Below the pieces are notes generated by a model, which did not search any database, was not told the DNA's origin, and worked only from the letters and a program-made list of their open reading frames with translations. A DNA stretch of 64,000 bases from PALSA-505 sp036495485 (lineage in GTDB: Bacteria; Actinomycetota; Actinomycetes; Streptosporangiales; Streptosporangiaceae), in NCBI GenBank assembly GCA_036495485.1, contig DASXMU010000282.1, forward strand, positions 18,845-82,844. Direction: 5' to 3'. The stretch's first letter is position 1. Each line of letters opens with the position of its first letter. The translations under genes were made by a program, and so were the position numbers. Shown piece by piece: positions 24,625-33,211 of this stretch.

Positions 24625-25892
24625 GCGTCCACCGCGGCCACATCGTTCATGGCCCCGGTATACACCGTCACCAGCTCGTCCACCGCATTGGTCCAGCTGA
24701 ACCTCGAAGCATGTGCGATCGCGCCGGCCGACAGGCTGGCCAGCTTCGCCGGCGAGCGGATGAGCTTGCGCAGCACACGGGCGTAGTCGGCTGGATCGTG
24801 CCCGTTCACCAGCATGCCGGACACCCCATGCCGCACGGCGGTGCGCAGCCCGCCGACGGCCGCGGCCACCACCGGCGTGCCGCAGGCCTGAGCCTCCACC
24901 GCCACCAGGCCGAACGACTCCGAGTACGAGGGGACCAGCACGATGGTGGCCGCCCGGTACCAGTCGGCAAGCTCGGGCTGCGGGCAGGGTGGCTCGAGCC
25001 GGACCACCTTCGAGATGCCGAGCCTGGCTGCCAGCTCCGAGAGCTGGTCGGGATCGGCGCGGCCGGAGCCGCTCGGGCCGCCGACGAACGCCACCACGAG
25101 CCGGCCGGCCAGCGCCGGGTCCTCCTCCAGCAGCCGCGCGGCCGCGTGCAGGACCACGTGCGGCGCCTTGAGCGGCTGCACCCGCCCGGCGAACATCAGC
25201 ACGACGGCGTCGTGCGCCAGGCCCAGCTTGCGCCGCGCCCCGGGCTTCGGGCCCGGCTGGAAGACCGTCTGGTCAACCCCGGGAGAGACGGTCTTGACCT
25301 TGCCCGCGTCCGCCCCGTAGAGGCTGATGAGCTCGTTCGCCTCAGCCGATGTGCTGGCGACGAGCCGGTCGGCCACCGCCACCACTTCGGCCTCGCCGCG
25401 GATTCTGACCTCGGGCTCGGCGGCGTCGCCCGCCGCGAGCGCTGCGTTCTTCACTCTTCCCAGCGTGTGCATGGTCTGCACCAGCGGAACGCCCCAGCGC
25501 TCCTTGGCCACGGCGCCGACCTGGCCGGAGAGCCAGTAGTGCGCGTGCACCAGGTCGTACCGGCCCGGCGCGTAGGCGGCCTCGGCGCGCAGCACGCCCA
25601 GGGTGAACTGGCACAGCTGGGCGGGCAGGTCGGCCTTGTCGAGCTCCTCGAACGGCCCGGCGATCACCTGCCGGACCAGCACACCAGGTGCCAGCTCGGT
25701 CACCGGGGGCGCGTCTCTGCAGACCGCGCGGGTGAAGATCTCGACCTCGACGCCACGCGCGGCCAGGCGCTTGGCGACCTCGACAACGTAGACGTTCAGG
25801 CCACCGGCGTCTCCGGTTCCTGGCTGGTCAAGCGGCGATGTATGGACGCTGATGGTCGCGATCCGCCGGGGGGAGCGTCGCGGCACGGGCAT
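24621..25892 (-). CDS. mshA: D-inositol-3-phosphate glycosyltransferase (mycothiol synthesis)
   Basis: A GT4 retaining glycosyltransferase of about 423 residues that makes GlcNAc-Ins-phosphate, the first step of mycothiol. It shows SVHTSPLDQPGTGDAGGLNVYV, HAHYWLSG, TMHTLGRVKN, the FAGRVQPLKAPH strand and PSYSESFGLVAVEAQACGTPVVA, the E-x7-E donor site. ATG 25892 lies only 3 bases after GGAGG, so GTG 25886 (9-base spacing) is possible. It is transcribed divergently from gpm and coupled to the YbjN gene. Confidence 0.9.
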   Translation of the reverse strand: MPVPRRSPRRIATISVHTSPLDQPGTGDAGGLNVYVVEVAKRLAARGVEVEIFTRAVCRDAPPVTELAPGVLVRQVIAGPFEELDKADLPAQLCQFTLGVLRAEAAYAPGRYDLVHAHYWLSGQVGAVAKERWGVPLVQTMHTLGRVKNAALAAGDAAEPEVRIRGEAEVVAVADRLVASTSAEANELISLYGADAGKVKTVSPGVDQTVFQPGPKPGARRKLGLAHDAVVLMFAGRVQPLKAPHVVLHAAARLLEEDPALAGRLVVAFVGGPSGSGRADPDQLSELAARLGISKVVRLEPPCPQPELADWYRAATIVLVPSYSESFGLVAVEAQACGTPVVAAAVGGLRTAVRHGVSGMLVNGHDPADYARVLRKLIRSPAKLASLSAGAIAHASRFSWTNAVDELVTVYTGAMNDVAAVDA

Positions 25893-25961
25893 GCACCTCC
25901 GTCTTGGGAACCTTGGCGGGCCAGATCCTGTTCCCGGCGGCCCATCGATAGGCTCCCCGGT

Positions 25962-26705
25962 ATGCGAACCCTGGTGTTGCTTCGTCATGGCGAGAGCGGC
26001 TGGAATTCCGAGGGCCTGTTCACCGGATGGGTGGATGTCGGCCTGTCCGGCAAGGGCAGAGGAGAGGCGGAAAGCGCGGGGACGCTGCTGCGCGAGGCGG
26101 GTCTGTGCCCCGATGTGGTGCACACCTCCGTGCTCACCCGCGCCATCCAGACCGCGAACCTCGCGCTCGAGTCGGCCGGCCTGCTCTGGCTGCCGGTCCG
26201 GCGGTCCTGGCGGCTCAACGAGCGCCACTACGGCGCGCTGCAGGGCAAGAGCAAGGCAGAGACCCGCGAGGAGTTCGGCGACGAGCAGTTCATGCTCTGG
26301 CGGCGTTCCTATGACACGCCACCGCCGCCGCTGTCCGACAGCGACCCGCTCTCCCAGGTGTCGGATCCCCGGTATGCGGCGCTGCCGCCCGAGCTGATGC
26401 CGCGCACGGAGTGCCTGCGTGACGTCCTCTGGCGGCTGACCCCGTACTGGTACGACGCGATCATCCCGGACCTGATGGCCGGCCGGACGGTGCTCGTGGT
26501 CGCGCACGGGAACTCGCTGCGGGCACTGGTGAAGCACCTCGACGGCGTCTCGGACGCGGACATCACCGGTCTTGACATCCCCACGGGCATCCCGCTCGCC
26601 TACGAGCTTGACGCCGACTTCAGGCCTGTCGTCGCAGGTGGCAGGTATCTCGACCCGCAGGCCGCGGTGGCCGCGGCCGAAGCGGTACGGAATCAGGGCC
26701 GCTGA
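25962..26705 (+). CDS. gpmA: 2,3-bisphosphoglycerate-dependent phosphoglycerate mutase
   Basis: A 247-residue glycolytic mutase converting 3-phosphoglycerate to 2-phosphoglycerate. The catalytic RHGESGWN is at 8-15 (phospho-His9), then RLNERHYGALQGKSK and the second histidine in VVAHGNSLR. Length equals the family norm (about 249). It diverges from mshA across a 69-base gap, as in mycobacteria. A small C/G hairpin with a following T-run lies about 100 bases downstream. Confidence 0.95.
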   Translation: MRTLVLLRHGESGWNSEGLFTGWVDVGLSGKGRGEAESAGTLLREAGLCPDVVHTSVLTRAIQTANLALESAGLLWLPVRRSWRLNERHYGALQGKSKAETREEFGDEQFMLWRRSYDTPPPPLSDSDPLSQVSDPRYAALPPELMPRTECLRDVLWRLTPYWYDAIIPDLMAGRTVLVVAHGNSLRALVKHLDGVSDADITGLDIPTGIPLAYELDADFRPVVAGGRYLDPQAAVAAAEAVRNQGR

Positions 26706-26801
26706 GGGGCCGTGCGCCAGGCCGTGCCGGTGCTGCCTGCGTCATGGCGGCTGCGTGACCCTCGTCACGGAGCTGGTCACCCGCTGTCCTGGCGCTTTCT
26801 G

Positions 26802-26820
26802 CGTCCGTCACGGACGGTTT
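26802..26820 (+). terminator. Putative terminator after gpmA
   Basis: CGTCCG (26802-26807) pairs with CGGACG (26811-26816), with a TCA loop and a short T-run (GTTT), about 100 bases after the stop. Confidence 0.4.
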
Positions 26821-26899
26821 CCGCTGGGTAAAGGGGATATGACGGCTGATTGACCACTATATGAACATTACGAGAAGAGGCTAGGCGGGCTATTTGCCC

Positions 26900-26935
26900 T
26901 TGTGGCCTGCTGAGCAGGGGCGCATACGATAAGCG
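26900..26935 (+). promoter_or_regulatory. Candidate promoter of senX3-regX3, possibly leaderless
   Basis: TTGTGG (26900-26905) and TACGAT (26925-26930) have 19-base spacing. The -10 lies 4 bases upstream of GTG 26935, which begins a short frame starting M-D-V, similar to streptomycete PhoR starts. This suggests the ancestral start was leaderless. No clear PHO box was recognised. Confidence 0.35.
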
Positions 26936-26992
26936 TGGATGTTGAGGTGGCCGCAGGCGTGACCGCGCGGCGGCCCGGCGACTGGAGCCGCC

Positions 26993-28144
26993 TTGTCCAT
27001 GAAGGTCAGCACCGATGGAGGCACGCGCGATGGGCGGGGAGAAAGCCCCCCGCCAACCCGGCTTCCCGCCGGAATCGCATCCGTGCTCTCCGTCCTATCC
27101 TCCTCCGCCGTGGTCCTCGACAGCGAGGACCGGGTCCTGCGGGCCAGCTCGGCGGCGCGTTCGTTTGGGCTGGTAAAGGACGACAGGCTGCTCGTCGGCG
27201 AGCTGCTGGCCCTGGCCAGGCAGGTCCGCAGGGACGGCGAGATCCGTGAGGGCGAGATCGAGGTCCCCGACCACAAGCACGGTGACCGGTCGACCAGCTT
27301 CGCCGTTCGCGTTGCCCCGCTCGGTGCGCCGCTCGCCCCCGACAGTGGCCTGGTGCTGGTGCTGGCCGAGGACCAGACCGAGAGCCGGCGGGTGGAGGAG
27401 GTCAGGCGCGACTTCGTGGCCAACGTCAGCCACGAGCTGAAGACTCCGGTGGGTGCGCTCGCACTGCTTGCCGAAACGGTCGAGGACGCCGCCGACGACC
27501 CGGAAGCGGTGCGCCGTTTCGCGGGCCGCATGCGCTATGAGGCGGCGAGGCTCACCAGCCTGGTGAAGGACCTGATCACGCTGTCCAGGATCCAGGCCGC
27601 CGAGCCGGTGCCCGACCCCGTCACCGTGAAACTCGACGCGGTGGTGGCCGAGGCGCTCGACCGGTGCCGGATGAAGGCCGGCGCCCGCGGCATCGAGCTC
27701 GTCGCGGCTACCGAGCGTGGTCTGGTCGTCCTGGGTGATGAGGATCTGCTGGTCACCGCGCTGCGCAACCTGCTCGAGAACGCGGTGGACTACAGCCCGG
27801 AGCACACCCGCGTGCTGGTATCCACCAAGCGTGCGGCCGAGGGCATCGTCGAGATAAGCGTCGCGGATCAGGGGATCGGGATCCCGGAGCGGGACAGGGA
27901 GCGCATCTTCGAGCGCTTCTACCGGGTGGATCCGGCCAGGTCGCGGGCGACCGGCGGAACCGGGCTTGGGCTGGCCATCGTGAAACACGTCACCGCCGCG
28001 CACGGCGGCAACGTGACGGTCTGGAGCAAGGTCGGTGCGGGATCCACCTTCACGCTGCGGCTTCCGCTGCAGCGGAAGCGAGCCATCGTCACGTCTGGTC
28101 AGGCGCAACCCGCGTCGCAACCTTCCAGGGAGGCAGTCAAGTGA
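26993..28144 (+). CDS. senX3: SenX3/PhoR-like histidine kinase without N-terminal membrane helices
   Basis: Phosphate-response sensor kinase partner of RegX3. A PAS-like region (about 27-130) precedes the H-box FVANVSHELKTPVGAL (His147), and the ATPase domain has LRNLLENAVDYS, DQGIGIPERD and TGLGLAIVKH. The C-terminal half is very close to the PhoR/SenX3 family, but the paired N-terminal membrane helices are missing. An in-frame stop at 26960-26962 blocks extension. TTG 26993 has GGAG 5 bases upstream; ATG 26999 is the alternative. GTG 26935 in another frame opens with the family-like M-D-V, suggesting the anchor was lost by a deletion or frame change. The stop overlaps regX3 by 4 bp. Confidence 0.8.
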   Translation: MSMKVSTDGGTRDGRGESPPPTRLPAGIASVLSVLSSSAVVLDSEDRVLRASSAARSFGLVKDDRLLVGELLALARQVRRDGEIREGEIEVPDHKHGDRSTSFAVRVAPLGAPLAPDSGLVLVLAEDQTESRRVEEVRRDFVANVSHELKTPVGALALLAETVEDAADDPEAVRRFAGRMRYEAARLTSLVKDLITLSRIQAAEPVPDPVTVKLDAVVAEALDRCRMKAGARGIELVAATERGLVVLGDEDLLVTALRNLLENAVDYSPEHTRVLVSTKRAAEGIVEISVADQGIGIPERDRERIFERFYRVDPARSRATGGTGLGLAIVKHVTAAHGGNVTVWSKVGAGSTFTLRLPLQRKRAIVTSGQAQPASQPSREAVK

Positions 28145-28827
28145 CACGTGTGCTGGTCGTTGAGGACGAGGAGTCTTTCAGCGACGCACTCTCGTACATG
28201 CTCCGCAAGGAGGGCTTCGAGGTCGCTGTCTGTCCCACCGGACCGGACGCGCTCGAGTCATTCGACCGCAGCGGCGCCGACCTCGTGCTCCTCGATCTGA
28301 TGCTGCCTGGCCTGCCGGGGAGCGAGGTCTGCCGGACCCTCAGGGAGCGGTCCAACGTGCCGGTGATCATGCTTACCGCTAAGGACAGCGAGATAGACAA
28401 GGTCGTCGGGCTCGAACTCGGCGCCGACGACTACGTGACCAAGCCGTTCTCGTCCCGTGAGCTCGTCGCCCGGATGCGCGCTGTGCTCCGGCGGCGCGGC
28501 GAGGCCGACGAGCAGCCTGCCTCGATCCTGGAGTCCGGGCCGGTCCGGATGGACGTCGACAGGCACGTCGTGACGGCCCGCAGCGAGCAGGTTCAGCTAC
28601 CGCTGAAGGAGTTCGAGCTGCTCGAGGTGCTGCTGCGTAACGCAGGCCGGGTGCTCACCAGGATGCAGCTCATCGACCGGGTCTGGGGCGCGGACTACGT
28701 GGGCGATACCAAGACGCTGGACGTGCACGTCAAGCGGCTCCGGGCGAAGATCGAGACCGACCCGGCCAACCCGCGCCACATCGTGACCGTCAGGGGCCTC
28801 GGCTACAAGTTCGAGCCCGCCGGCTGA
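28141..28827 (+). CDS. regX3: RegX3/PhoP-like response regulator
   Basis: A 228-residue OmpR-family regulator: acidic pocket EDE at 8-10, phospho-Asp52 (LDLMLPGLPG), YVTKPFSSREL, and a winged helix ending RHIVTVRGLGYKFEP. It is the phosphate-limitation regulator paired with senX3 and overlapping it by 4 bp. No phoU is adjacent, unlike Streptomyces where phoU is divergent from phoR. Confidence 0.9.
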   Translation: MTRVLVVEDEESFSDALSYMLRKEGFEVAVCPTGPDALESFDRSGADLVLLDLMLPGLPGSEVCRTLRERSNVPVIMLTAKDSEIDKVVGLELGADDYVTKPFSSRELVARMRAVLRRRGEADEQPASILESGPVRMDVDRHVVTARSEQVQLPLKEFELLEVLLRNAGRVLTRMQLIDRVWGADYVGDTKTLDVHVKRLRAKIETDPANPRHIVTVRGLGYKFEPAG

Positions 28828-28858
28828 TCCCGCTGCCCGGCTGCCTGCCCCGGCTCCG

Positions 28859-29512
28859 CTAGGCAGTCGGGGTGGGCGATGCCGTGGTGCTCGGGGTTGG
28901 GGTGCCGGAACTGGAACTGGAACTGGAGCTGGTGGGGGACGAGCCCGCCCTGCCGGACTTCGTGGGCTTCGCCGACGGGGTCGGCGTCGGCGGGGGCGAG
29001 AACGTCGCGTAGTCGTCGCTGCGGGCGAGCACGGGAAGGTCGAGCGTGATGCTGCCCGCATTGATGAAGGACAGGGTCACCTTGACCGACGTGCCACTTT
29101 GCAGGGCGTGAGTGAGACCGGTCAGGACGATCTCAGGCTTCGGGCCGGTCAGATAGGTGGCCTGGAAACTGCCCAGACGGATCCCGGTGGCCGGGATGCG
29201 GACAGACTTCGCTGCACTCGCGGCGGTGGCGCCGACCAGCATGTCGGCGCTCTTGGTGTTGTTGTACATCGCGAGGAAGACCCCGGCGGACTGGCCGGCC
29301 GGGATCGTGGAGCCGGACTGCGCTCCCAGCACGAACGCATCCCGGATTTCGATCCCGTTGAGGGTGGCGTCAACGCCGGCGCTCTGCGGGTGGAATTCGA
29401 GGGTGGGCGCGTTGTTACCCGCGTCACACGCCGCCACGGTGGGGACCAGGCCCGCCACGATGACCGCGACGGCAAGGCGGCCGATCGGCGTGATTGCCCG
29501 GCTTCGGCTCAC
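28859..29512 (-). CDS. LpqE-like lipoprotein (PCuAC/DUF461-like domain)
   Basis: A 217-residue lipoprotein. GTG 29512 follows GAGGAG; the signal ends at the lipobox VAAC, and the mature domain (DAFVLGAQ, AGVFLAMYNNTKSADMLVGA, GTSVKVTLSFINAGSITLDLPV) has the beta-sandwich pattern of copper-chaperone-like PCuAC proteins, but the usual Met/His copper ligands are not evident. The C-terminus is a Ser/Pro/Thr tail. Mycobacterial LpqE lies next to carD, as here. Confidence 0.7.
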   Translation of the reverse strand: MSRSRAITPIGRLAVAVIVAGLVPTVAACDAGNNAPTLEFHPQSAGVDATLNGIEIRDAFVLGAQSGSTIPAGQSAGVFLAMYNNTKSADMLVGATAASAAKSVRIPATGIRLGSFQATYLTGPKPEIVLTGLTHALQSGTSVKVTLSFINAGSITLDLPVLARSDDYATFSPPPTPTPSAKPTKSGRAGSSPTSSSSSSSSGTPTPSTTASPTPTA

Positions 29513-29634
29513 TGATGCTCTCCTCAGACTCTGTGGCGCTCCACAGCGAGATACTTTATGGCGCGCGAAATAGAACGACGCACAGATTAGCGGCTGGCCT
29601 GATCCATCCTGGCGCCGGCCCGCCGGCGCGGCCG

Positions 29635-30426
29635 TCACGATGCCGGGGACACGTCTCCCGATTGCGAGGGCTCCGTGATCACCGGCTCGCTGCTGGCGCC
29701 CGCGAGTGACCGCAACTTGGTGACGACCCGGGGGTCTGCTTCCGAAAAGTGGCGCACCACGTCGCCGTCGCCCACCACGGCGGAGCGGTCGGCCAGGATC
29801 GCGGTCAGCCCGGACGGGCCGTAAGCGTCGTTGATCGCGTCGGTGGCGTCCTCCAGCACCTGGCTGGTCTTCTGCCGCACCGCTCTGGCCAGCCCGGAGA
29901 GCTGGGCCACAGCCGGGCCGGTGCCGACCAGATAGAACCCGACATGCGCCTCGGCGGCCTGTGACGCGAGCTGCTGCAGCGCCGTCGTACACGTGCAGGC
30001 GGTCGGCACCCAGGCGAGCACGGCAGGCAGCATCAGCGTGCGCAGTGGGATTTGCTTGCCATCCAGCAACGTCATCTGGGCATGGGGCAGCGGCCCCGAC
30101 AGCGGGCTGTGCGCCGGGGATGGCTGATCCTTCGCGGCGGCCGACGTGCGGATCGGTGTCGGCGTCGCCTGGTGACCAGCGAGCAAGGTGAGCAGGGTGC
30201 CGGACAGAAGGGTCAGGGCGAGGCAGCCGGCCACCAGCGGGATGATCATGCCGTGCCGGGTGAGCGGCCTGGTGAGCCTGCGAACACGCATCCGCCGCCG
30301 CTGGACTCTGAGCTCGCGACGGTATGCCTGGACATCACGATCCAGATCCCTGGCGTCGTCGGGGATCTCGATGTCGACCGGAGGAAGCCCGTACTCGTCC
30401 CGGCCGGGATCGCTGCTAGGGTCCAC
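29635..30426 (-). CDS. Membrane-anchored protein with CXC-containing thioredoxin-like domain
   Basis: A 263-residue protein with a cytoplasmic Arg-rich N-terminus, one membrane helix (about 60-80: IIPLVAGCLALTLLSGTLLTLL) and an extracytoplasmic domain. The segment LMLPAVLAWVPTACTCTTALQQL resembles a thioredoxin-fold strand-helix with a C-T-C motif. GTG 30426 is preferred because GGAAGAGG precedes it. It is conserved beside lpqE/carD in actinobacteria as far as I recall; function unknown. Confidence 0.55.
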   Translation of the reverse strand: MDPSSDPGRDEYGLPPVDIEIPDDARDLDRDVQAYRRELRVQRRRMRVRRLTRPLTRHGMIIPLVAGCLALTLLSGTLLTLLAGHQATPTPIRTSAAAKDQPSPAHSPLSGPLPHAQMTLLDGKQIPLRTLMLPAVLAWVPTACTCTTALQQLASQAAEAHVGFYLVGTGPAVAQLSGLARAVRQKTSQVLEDATDAINDAYGPSGLTAILADRSAVVGDGDVVRHFSEADPRVVTKLRSLAGASSEPVITEPSQSGDVSPAS

Positions 30427-30876
30427 GCGCACCTCTTCCGCGTGAGCGGCCACCTTGTATCCAGTATGTGCCAGCCGCGCAGCGGTGGCGCCACCGGATT
30501 CCCCTTGCCGGGCTTGATCATCCAGCGGCATCGGCGATGGCCCTGCGCAAGCGGTGGATGTGAGTCAGCAGCGACGGTACCGGTATGACCTAAACCACGT
30601 TCCCAGGTGGATACCGGACAGCCCAGATGCGGGTCCGAAAGTGCAATGCGGGAAGGGCGTGAAGGGCGCCGGGAGGGCATCAGCACCGGCTCGAACGCGT
30701 CCGCAAAGCTGGCTGCCGGGCGGCCGAGATGATGCTGTGATGGTGCCGAGGTGATTGGCGCTGGCCTTTTACCCCACCCAAATATGGTCTCTGACCTGCA
30801 CTTTCATTTCAGCCGATGCTTTATCGACTGCGCTGCTCGTGGTATCCTAAGTTTCAGCGGAAGGGGTACTTGCCAC
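30427..30876 (+). promoter_or_regulatory. carD upstream region with candidate promoter
   Basis: In this 450-base non-coding stretch, TATCCT at 30843-30848 is a plausible -10, with TTTATC (30820-30825) at 17-base spacing as a weak -35. AAGGGG before the ATG is the ribosome-binding site. Nothing else recognisable was seen; the open frame from 30751 is an N-terminal extension without family support. Confidence 0.35.
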
Positions 30877-31359
30877 ATGTCTTTCAAGGTCGGCGACACG
30901 GTTGTCTACCCCCATCATGGGGCTGCTCGCATCGAAGCTGTCGAGAGCCGCTCGATGAAGGGTGAGGAAAAAACCTACCTGGTGCTCAAGGTCGACAAGG
31001 GCGACCTAACGGTACGTGTGCCGGCGGACAACGCTGAGCTGGTCGGGGTCAGGGACGTGGTCGGGCAGGAAGGCCTGGAGAGGGTCTTCGAAGTGCTCCG
31101 GGCTCCGCACACCGAGGAGCCCACCAACTGGTCGCGCAGGTACAAGGCAAATCTCGAAAAGCTCGCCTCCGGTGACGTGAACAAGGTGGCCGAGGTCGTC
31201 AGAGACCTCTGGCGCAGGGACAGGGAGCGTGGCCTGTCGGCTGGTGAGAAGCGCATGCTCGCCAAGGCACGGCAGATTCTGGTCAGCGAACTGGCGCTCG
31301 CCGAGAAGACCAACGAGGACAAGGCCGAAGCCCTGCTCGACGAAGTCCTGGGCTGCTAA
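30877..31359 (+). CDS. carD: CarD-family RNA polymerase-binding transcription regulator
   Basis: A 160-residue protein that binds the RNA polymerase beta subunit and stabilises open promoter complexes. It begins FKVGDTVVYPHHGAARIEAVE, the CarD/TRCF RNAP-interaction domain, followed by the helical DNA-binding part (NWSRRYKANLEKL, VVRDLWRRDRERGLSAGEKRML). Length equals mycobacterial CarD (about 162). In mycobacteria ispD-ispF follow; here ispF follows but ispD is replaced by a repeat element. Confidence 0.95.
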   Translation: MSFKVGDTVVYPHHGAARIEAVESRSMKGEEKTYLVLKVDKGDLTVRVPADNAELVGVRDVVGQEGLERVFEVLRAPHTEEPTNWSRRYKANLEKLASGDVNKVAEVVRDLWRRDRERGLSAGEKRMLAKARQILVSELALAEKTNEDKAEALLDEVLGC

Positions 31360-31380
31360 AGCGGGGGGTGGGCACCATCC

Positions 31381-31490
31381 TGCTCGCTGGCCTGCGGCCA
31401 GCTTCGCCGGATCCCGCTTTAGCAATGCTGGCCCGGGGGGACGACCCCCCGGAGCCCTCCGATGTGACGGCTTCGCCGTCACAGGGCTAG
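31381..31490. repeat. Structured hairpin-array repeat, copy 1
   Basis: Four helices are visible: CTGGCC/GGCCAG (31387-31392/31396-31401), CCGGGGGG/CCCCCCGG (31433-31440/31445-31452), AGCCC/GGGCT (31453-31457/31484-31488), and inside it GTGACGGC/GCCGTCAC (31464-31471/31475-31482). The copy at 59703-59805 keeps every helix although several paired bases differ in both strands. It lies between carD and ispF, where ispD is usually found. Confidence 0.85.
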
Positions 31491-31541
31491 TGGCTGGCGT
31501 AGTTGGCTTGCTTCTCGTGGTAATGGACGGCTGTTATATCG

Positions 31542-32057
31542 ATGTCTGGGGAGTCGATCCTGATCATGCCTAGGGTGGGCGTTGCTGTTGACGTCCACCC
31601 TTTTGGCGTGGGGCGGCCGATGAATCTTGCTGGGCTGTACTGGCCTGGTGAGATCGGCCTCAGCGGCCATTCCGATGGTGACGTGGCGGCGCATGCGGCC
31701 TGTGACGCGTTGTTCTCGGCGGCCGGGCTGGGTGATCTTGGGAAGAACGTCGGCACCGACCGGCCGGAATGGGCCGGTGCGTCCGGGGCCGCGCTGCTGC
31801 GTGCGGCGGCCGGGATCGTGGCCAGCGCCGGGTTCACGGTGGGGAACGTCGCCATTCAGATCATCGGCAACTCACCGAGGATCGGCCCACGGCGCGAGGA
31901 AGCGCAGAAGGTGCTGTCGGAGGCGCTGAACGGCGCCCCGGTCAGCCTGTCCGCCACCACGACGGACGGTCTCGGCCTTACCGGCCGCGGCGAGGGCGTG
32001 GCGGCCATCGCGGTCGCGCTCGTCTATGCGAGTTCTGCGACCGAGGGCGCTGGCTAG
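31542..32057 (+). CDS. ispF: 2-C-methyl-D-erythritol 2,4-cyclodiphosphate synthase
   Basis: MEP-pathway enzyme forming the cyclodiphosphate on the way to isoprenoids. The metal ligands are in DVHPF and SGHSDGDVAAHAACDAL (Asp, His, His); later motifs include DLG and TTTDGLGLTGRGEG. ATG 31566 (MPRVGVAVDV) gives a family-like N-terminus; ATG 31542 adds eight residues; neither has a strong ribosome-binding site. The usual partner ispD is not in the window. The 3' end overlaps the convergent DUF2637-like gene by 4 bp. Confidence 0.9.
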   Translation: MSGESILIMPRVGVAVDVHPFGVGRPMNLAGLYWPGEIGLSGHSDGDVAAHAACDALFSAAGLGDLGKNVGTDRPEWAGASGAALLRAAAGIVASAGFTVGNVAIQIIGNSPRIGPRREEAQKVLSEALNGAPVSLSATTTDGLGLTGRGEGVAAIAVALVYASSATEGAG

Positions 32058-33211
32058 TCCTCGTCGGGGGGCGTGGGGCCGCTGCGCAGTCTGTTGAAGT
32101 GAGTGGTGGGCTCCACCGGCTCCGCATCAGCATCGCTGGGGTCGTCCCGTTCGGCCGGCTGGCGCGCAGGCAACTCGGGCTCAGCGACCGGCCACGCAGC
32201 CATCGGTGGACGTCGCACGGCGAACTGTTGCGTCCTGGCCGGGTAAGGATCGGCCGGGGTGGAGACCGGCTCGGGGGCTGGGGGCGGAGCCGGGGCGGCG
32301 GGCCCGGTCTCGGCGCTGACCGGTTCGGTGCTGGCGGGTTCGGTGCTGGCGGGCTCCGCGCTGGTCGGCTCCGTGTTTATGGGCTCCGCGCTGGCTGGCT
32401 CCGTGCTGGCTGGCCCCGCGATTACGGGTTCGGTCTTGGTGGTGATGGGTTCGGTTCTGGGGGCTGGTTCGGCCTTGGCGATGACCGGCACCGTCTTCGG
32501 CGGGACGGGCTCGGTTTTGGTGATGGCGGGTTCGGTTCTGGGGGCTGGTTTGGTCTTGGTGGTGAGGGGCTCGGTTTTCGGCGGGACGGGTTCGGCCCTG
32601 GCTGGTGGGCTGGGCTTGGTGGCCGTTGCCGTTGCCGTTGCGGCGCGGGCGGTCAGGGCGGCCTGGGCTCGTTCGGGACGGGTGGCGGGCTTGTCGGCCA
32701 GCAGGGCGCTCAGCGGCACCGGGGCGGCCTGACCGCCGTTATCCACCCGGCCGTTTGACGTGGGACTGGCCGCTGCCGCCGCGCGCCGGGCGGGCAGGGC
32801 CTGGCGGACCATGGCGTACAGCAGGGTAAAGCCGATCAGCAGCACCGCCCAGGGGGCGGCCGCGACGGTCGCCTCGGCAGGCCGCTTCGGCAATGCGATC
32901 GCGGTGGCATGAATGGCATCCGCGGTCGCGACCGCGCCGAGGATGACCAGGATCGCCAGCCAGGCGTAAGCGCGCAATGCGCCCCGCAGCGACAGTGCCG
33001 CGACGGCGGCGACGACAAACACCGCGTCGAAAATCCAGGGATAGAACCTGGCGTAATGCGCGGTGACCCCGGCGGTTAGCGCCAAGTCGCGCACGCCCGT
33101 GTAGGACACCACGAACGCACCGGCCGCGATGGCGAGCACACAGATGACCGCGGCGATGAGCGCGGCAATGCGGAAGCCACGACGGGCGGATGGAGGGAGG
33201 TAGGCACTCAT
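32054..33211 (-). CDS. DUF2637-like membrane protein with long Pro/Thr/Glu-rich tail
   Basis: The N-terminal 150 residues hold four predicted membrane helices (IAALIAAVICVLAIAAGAF; WIFDAVFVVAAVAAL; YAWLAILVILGAVATA; WAVLLIGFTLLYAMV), the DUF2637/Spd-like pattern. The remaining 230 residues are low complexity, with degenerate repeats of PKTEP and STEPAS. ATG 33211 (MSAYLPP) has a purine-rich GGAGGGAGG region nearby and fits better than the longer frame. It is convergent with ispF. Function unknown; related proteins are linked to plasmid spread or cell-surface processes. Confidence 0.5.
   Translation of the reverse strand: MSAYLPPSARRGFRIAALIAAVICVLAIAAGAFVVSYTGVRDLALTAGVTAHYARFYPWIFDAVFVVAAVAALSLRGALRAYAWLAILVILGAVATADAIHATAIALPKRPAEATVAAAPWAVLLIGFTLLYAMVRQALPARRAAAAASPTSNGRVDNGGQAAPVPLSALLADKPATRPERAQAALTARAATATATATKPSPPARAEPVPPKTEPLTTKTKPAPRTEPAITKTEPVPPKTVPVIAKAEPAPRTEPITTKTEPVIAGPASTEPASAEPINTEPTSAEPASTEPASTEPVSAETGPAAPAPPPAPEPVSTPADPYPARTQQFAVRRPPMAAWPVAEPELPARQPAERDDPSDADAEPVEPTTHFNRLRSGPTPPDED

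Noticed and set aside
24711..25961. N-terminal extension of gpmA through the mshA gene
   Set aside because: The phosphoglycerate mutase family begins at ATG 25962; the upstream part is antisense to mshA.
32054..32700. Plus-strand VLAGS-rich frame opposite the DUF2637 tail as a repeat protein
   Set aside because: It is the antisense reading of the Pro/Thr/Glu repeats; the minus-strand gene has proper membrane helices and a good start.
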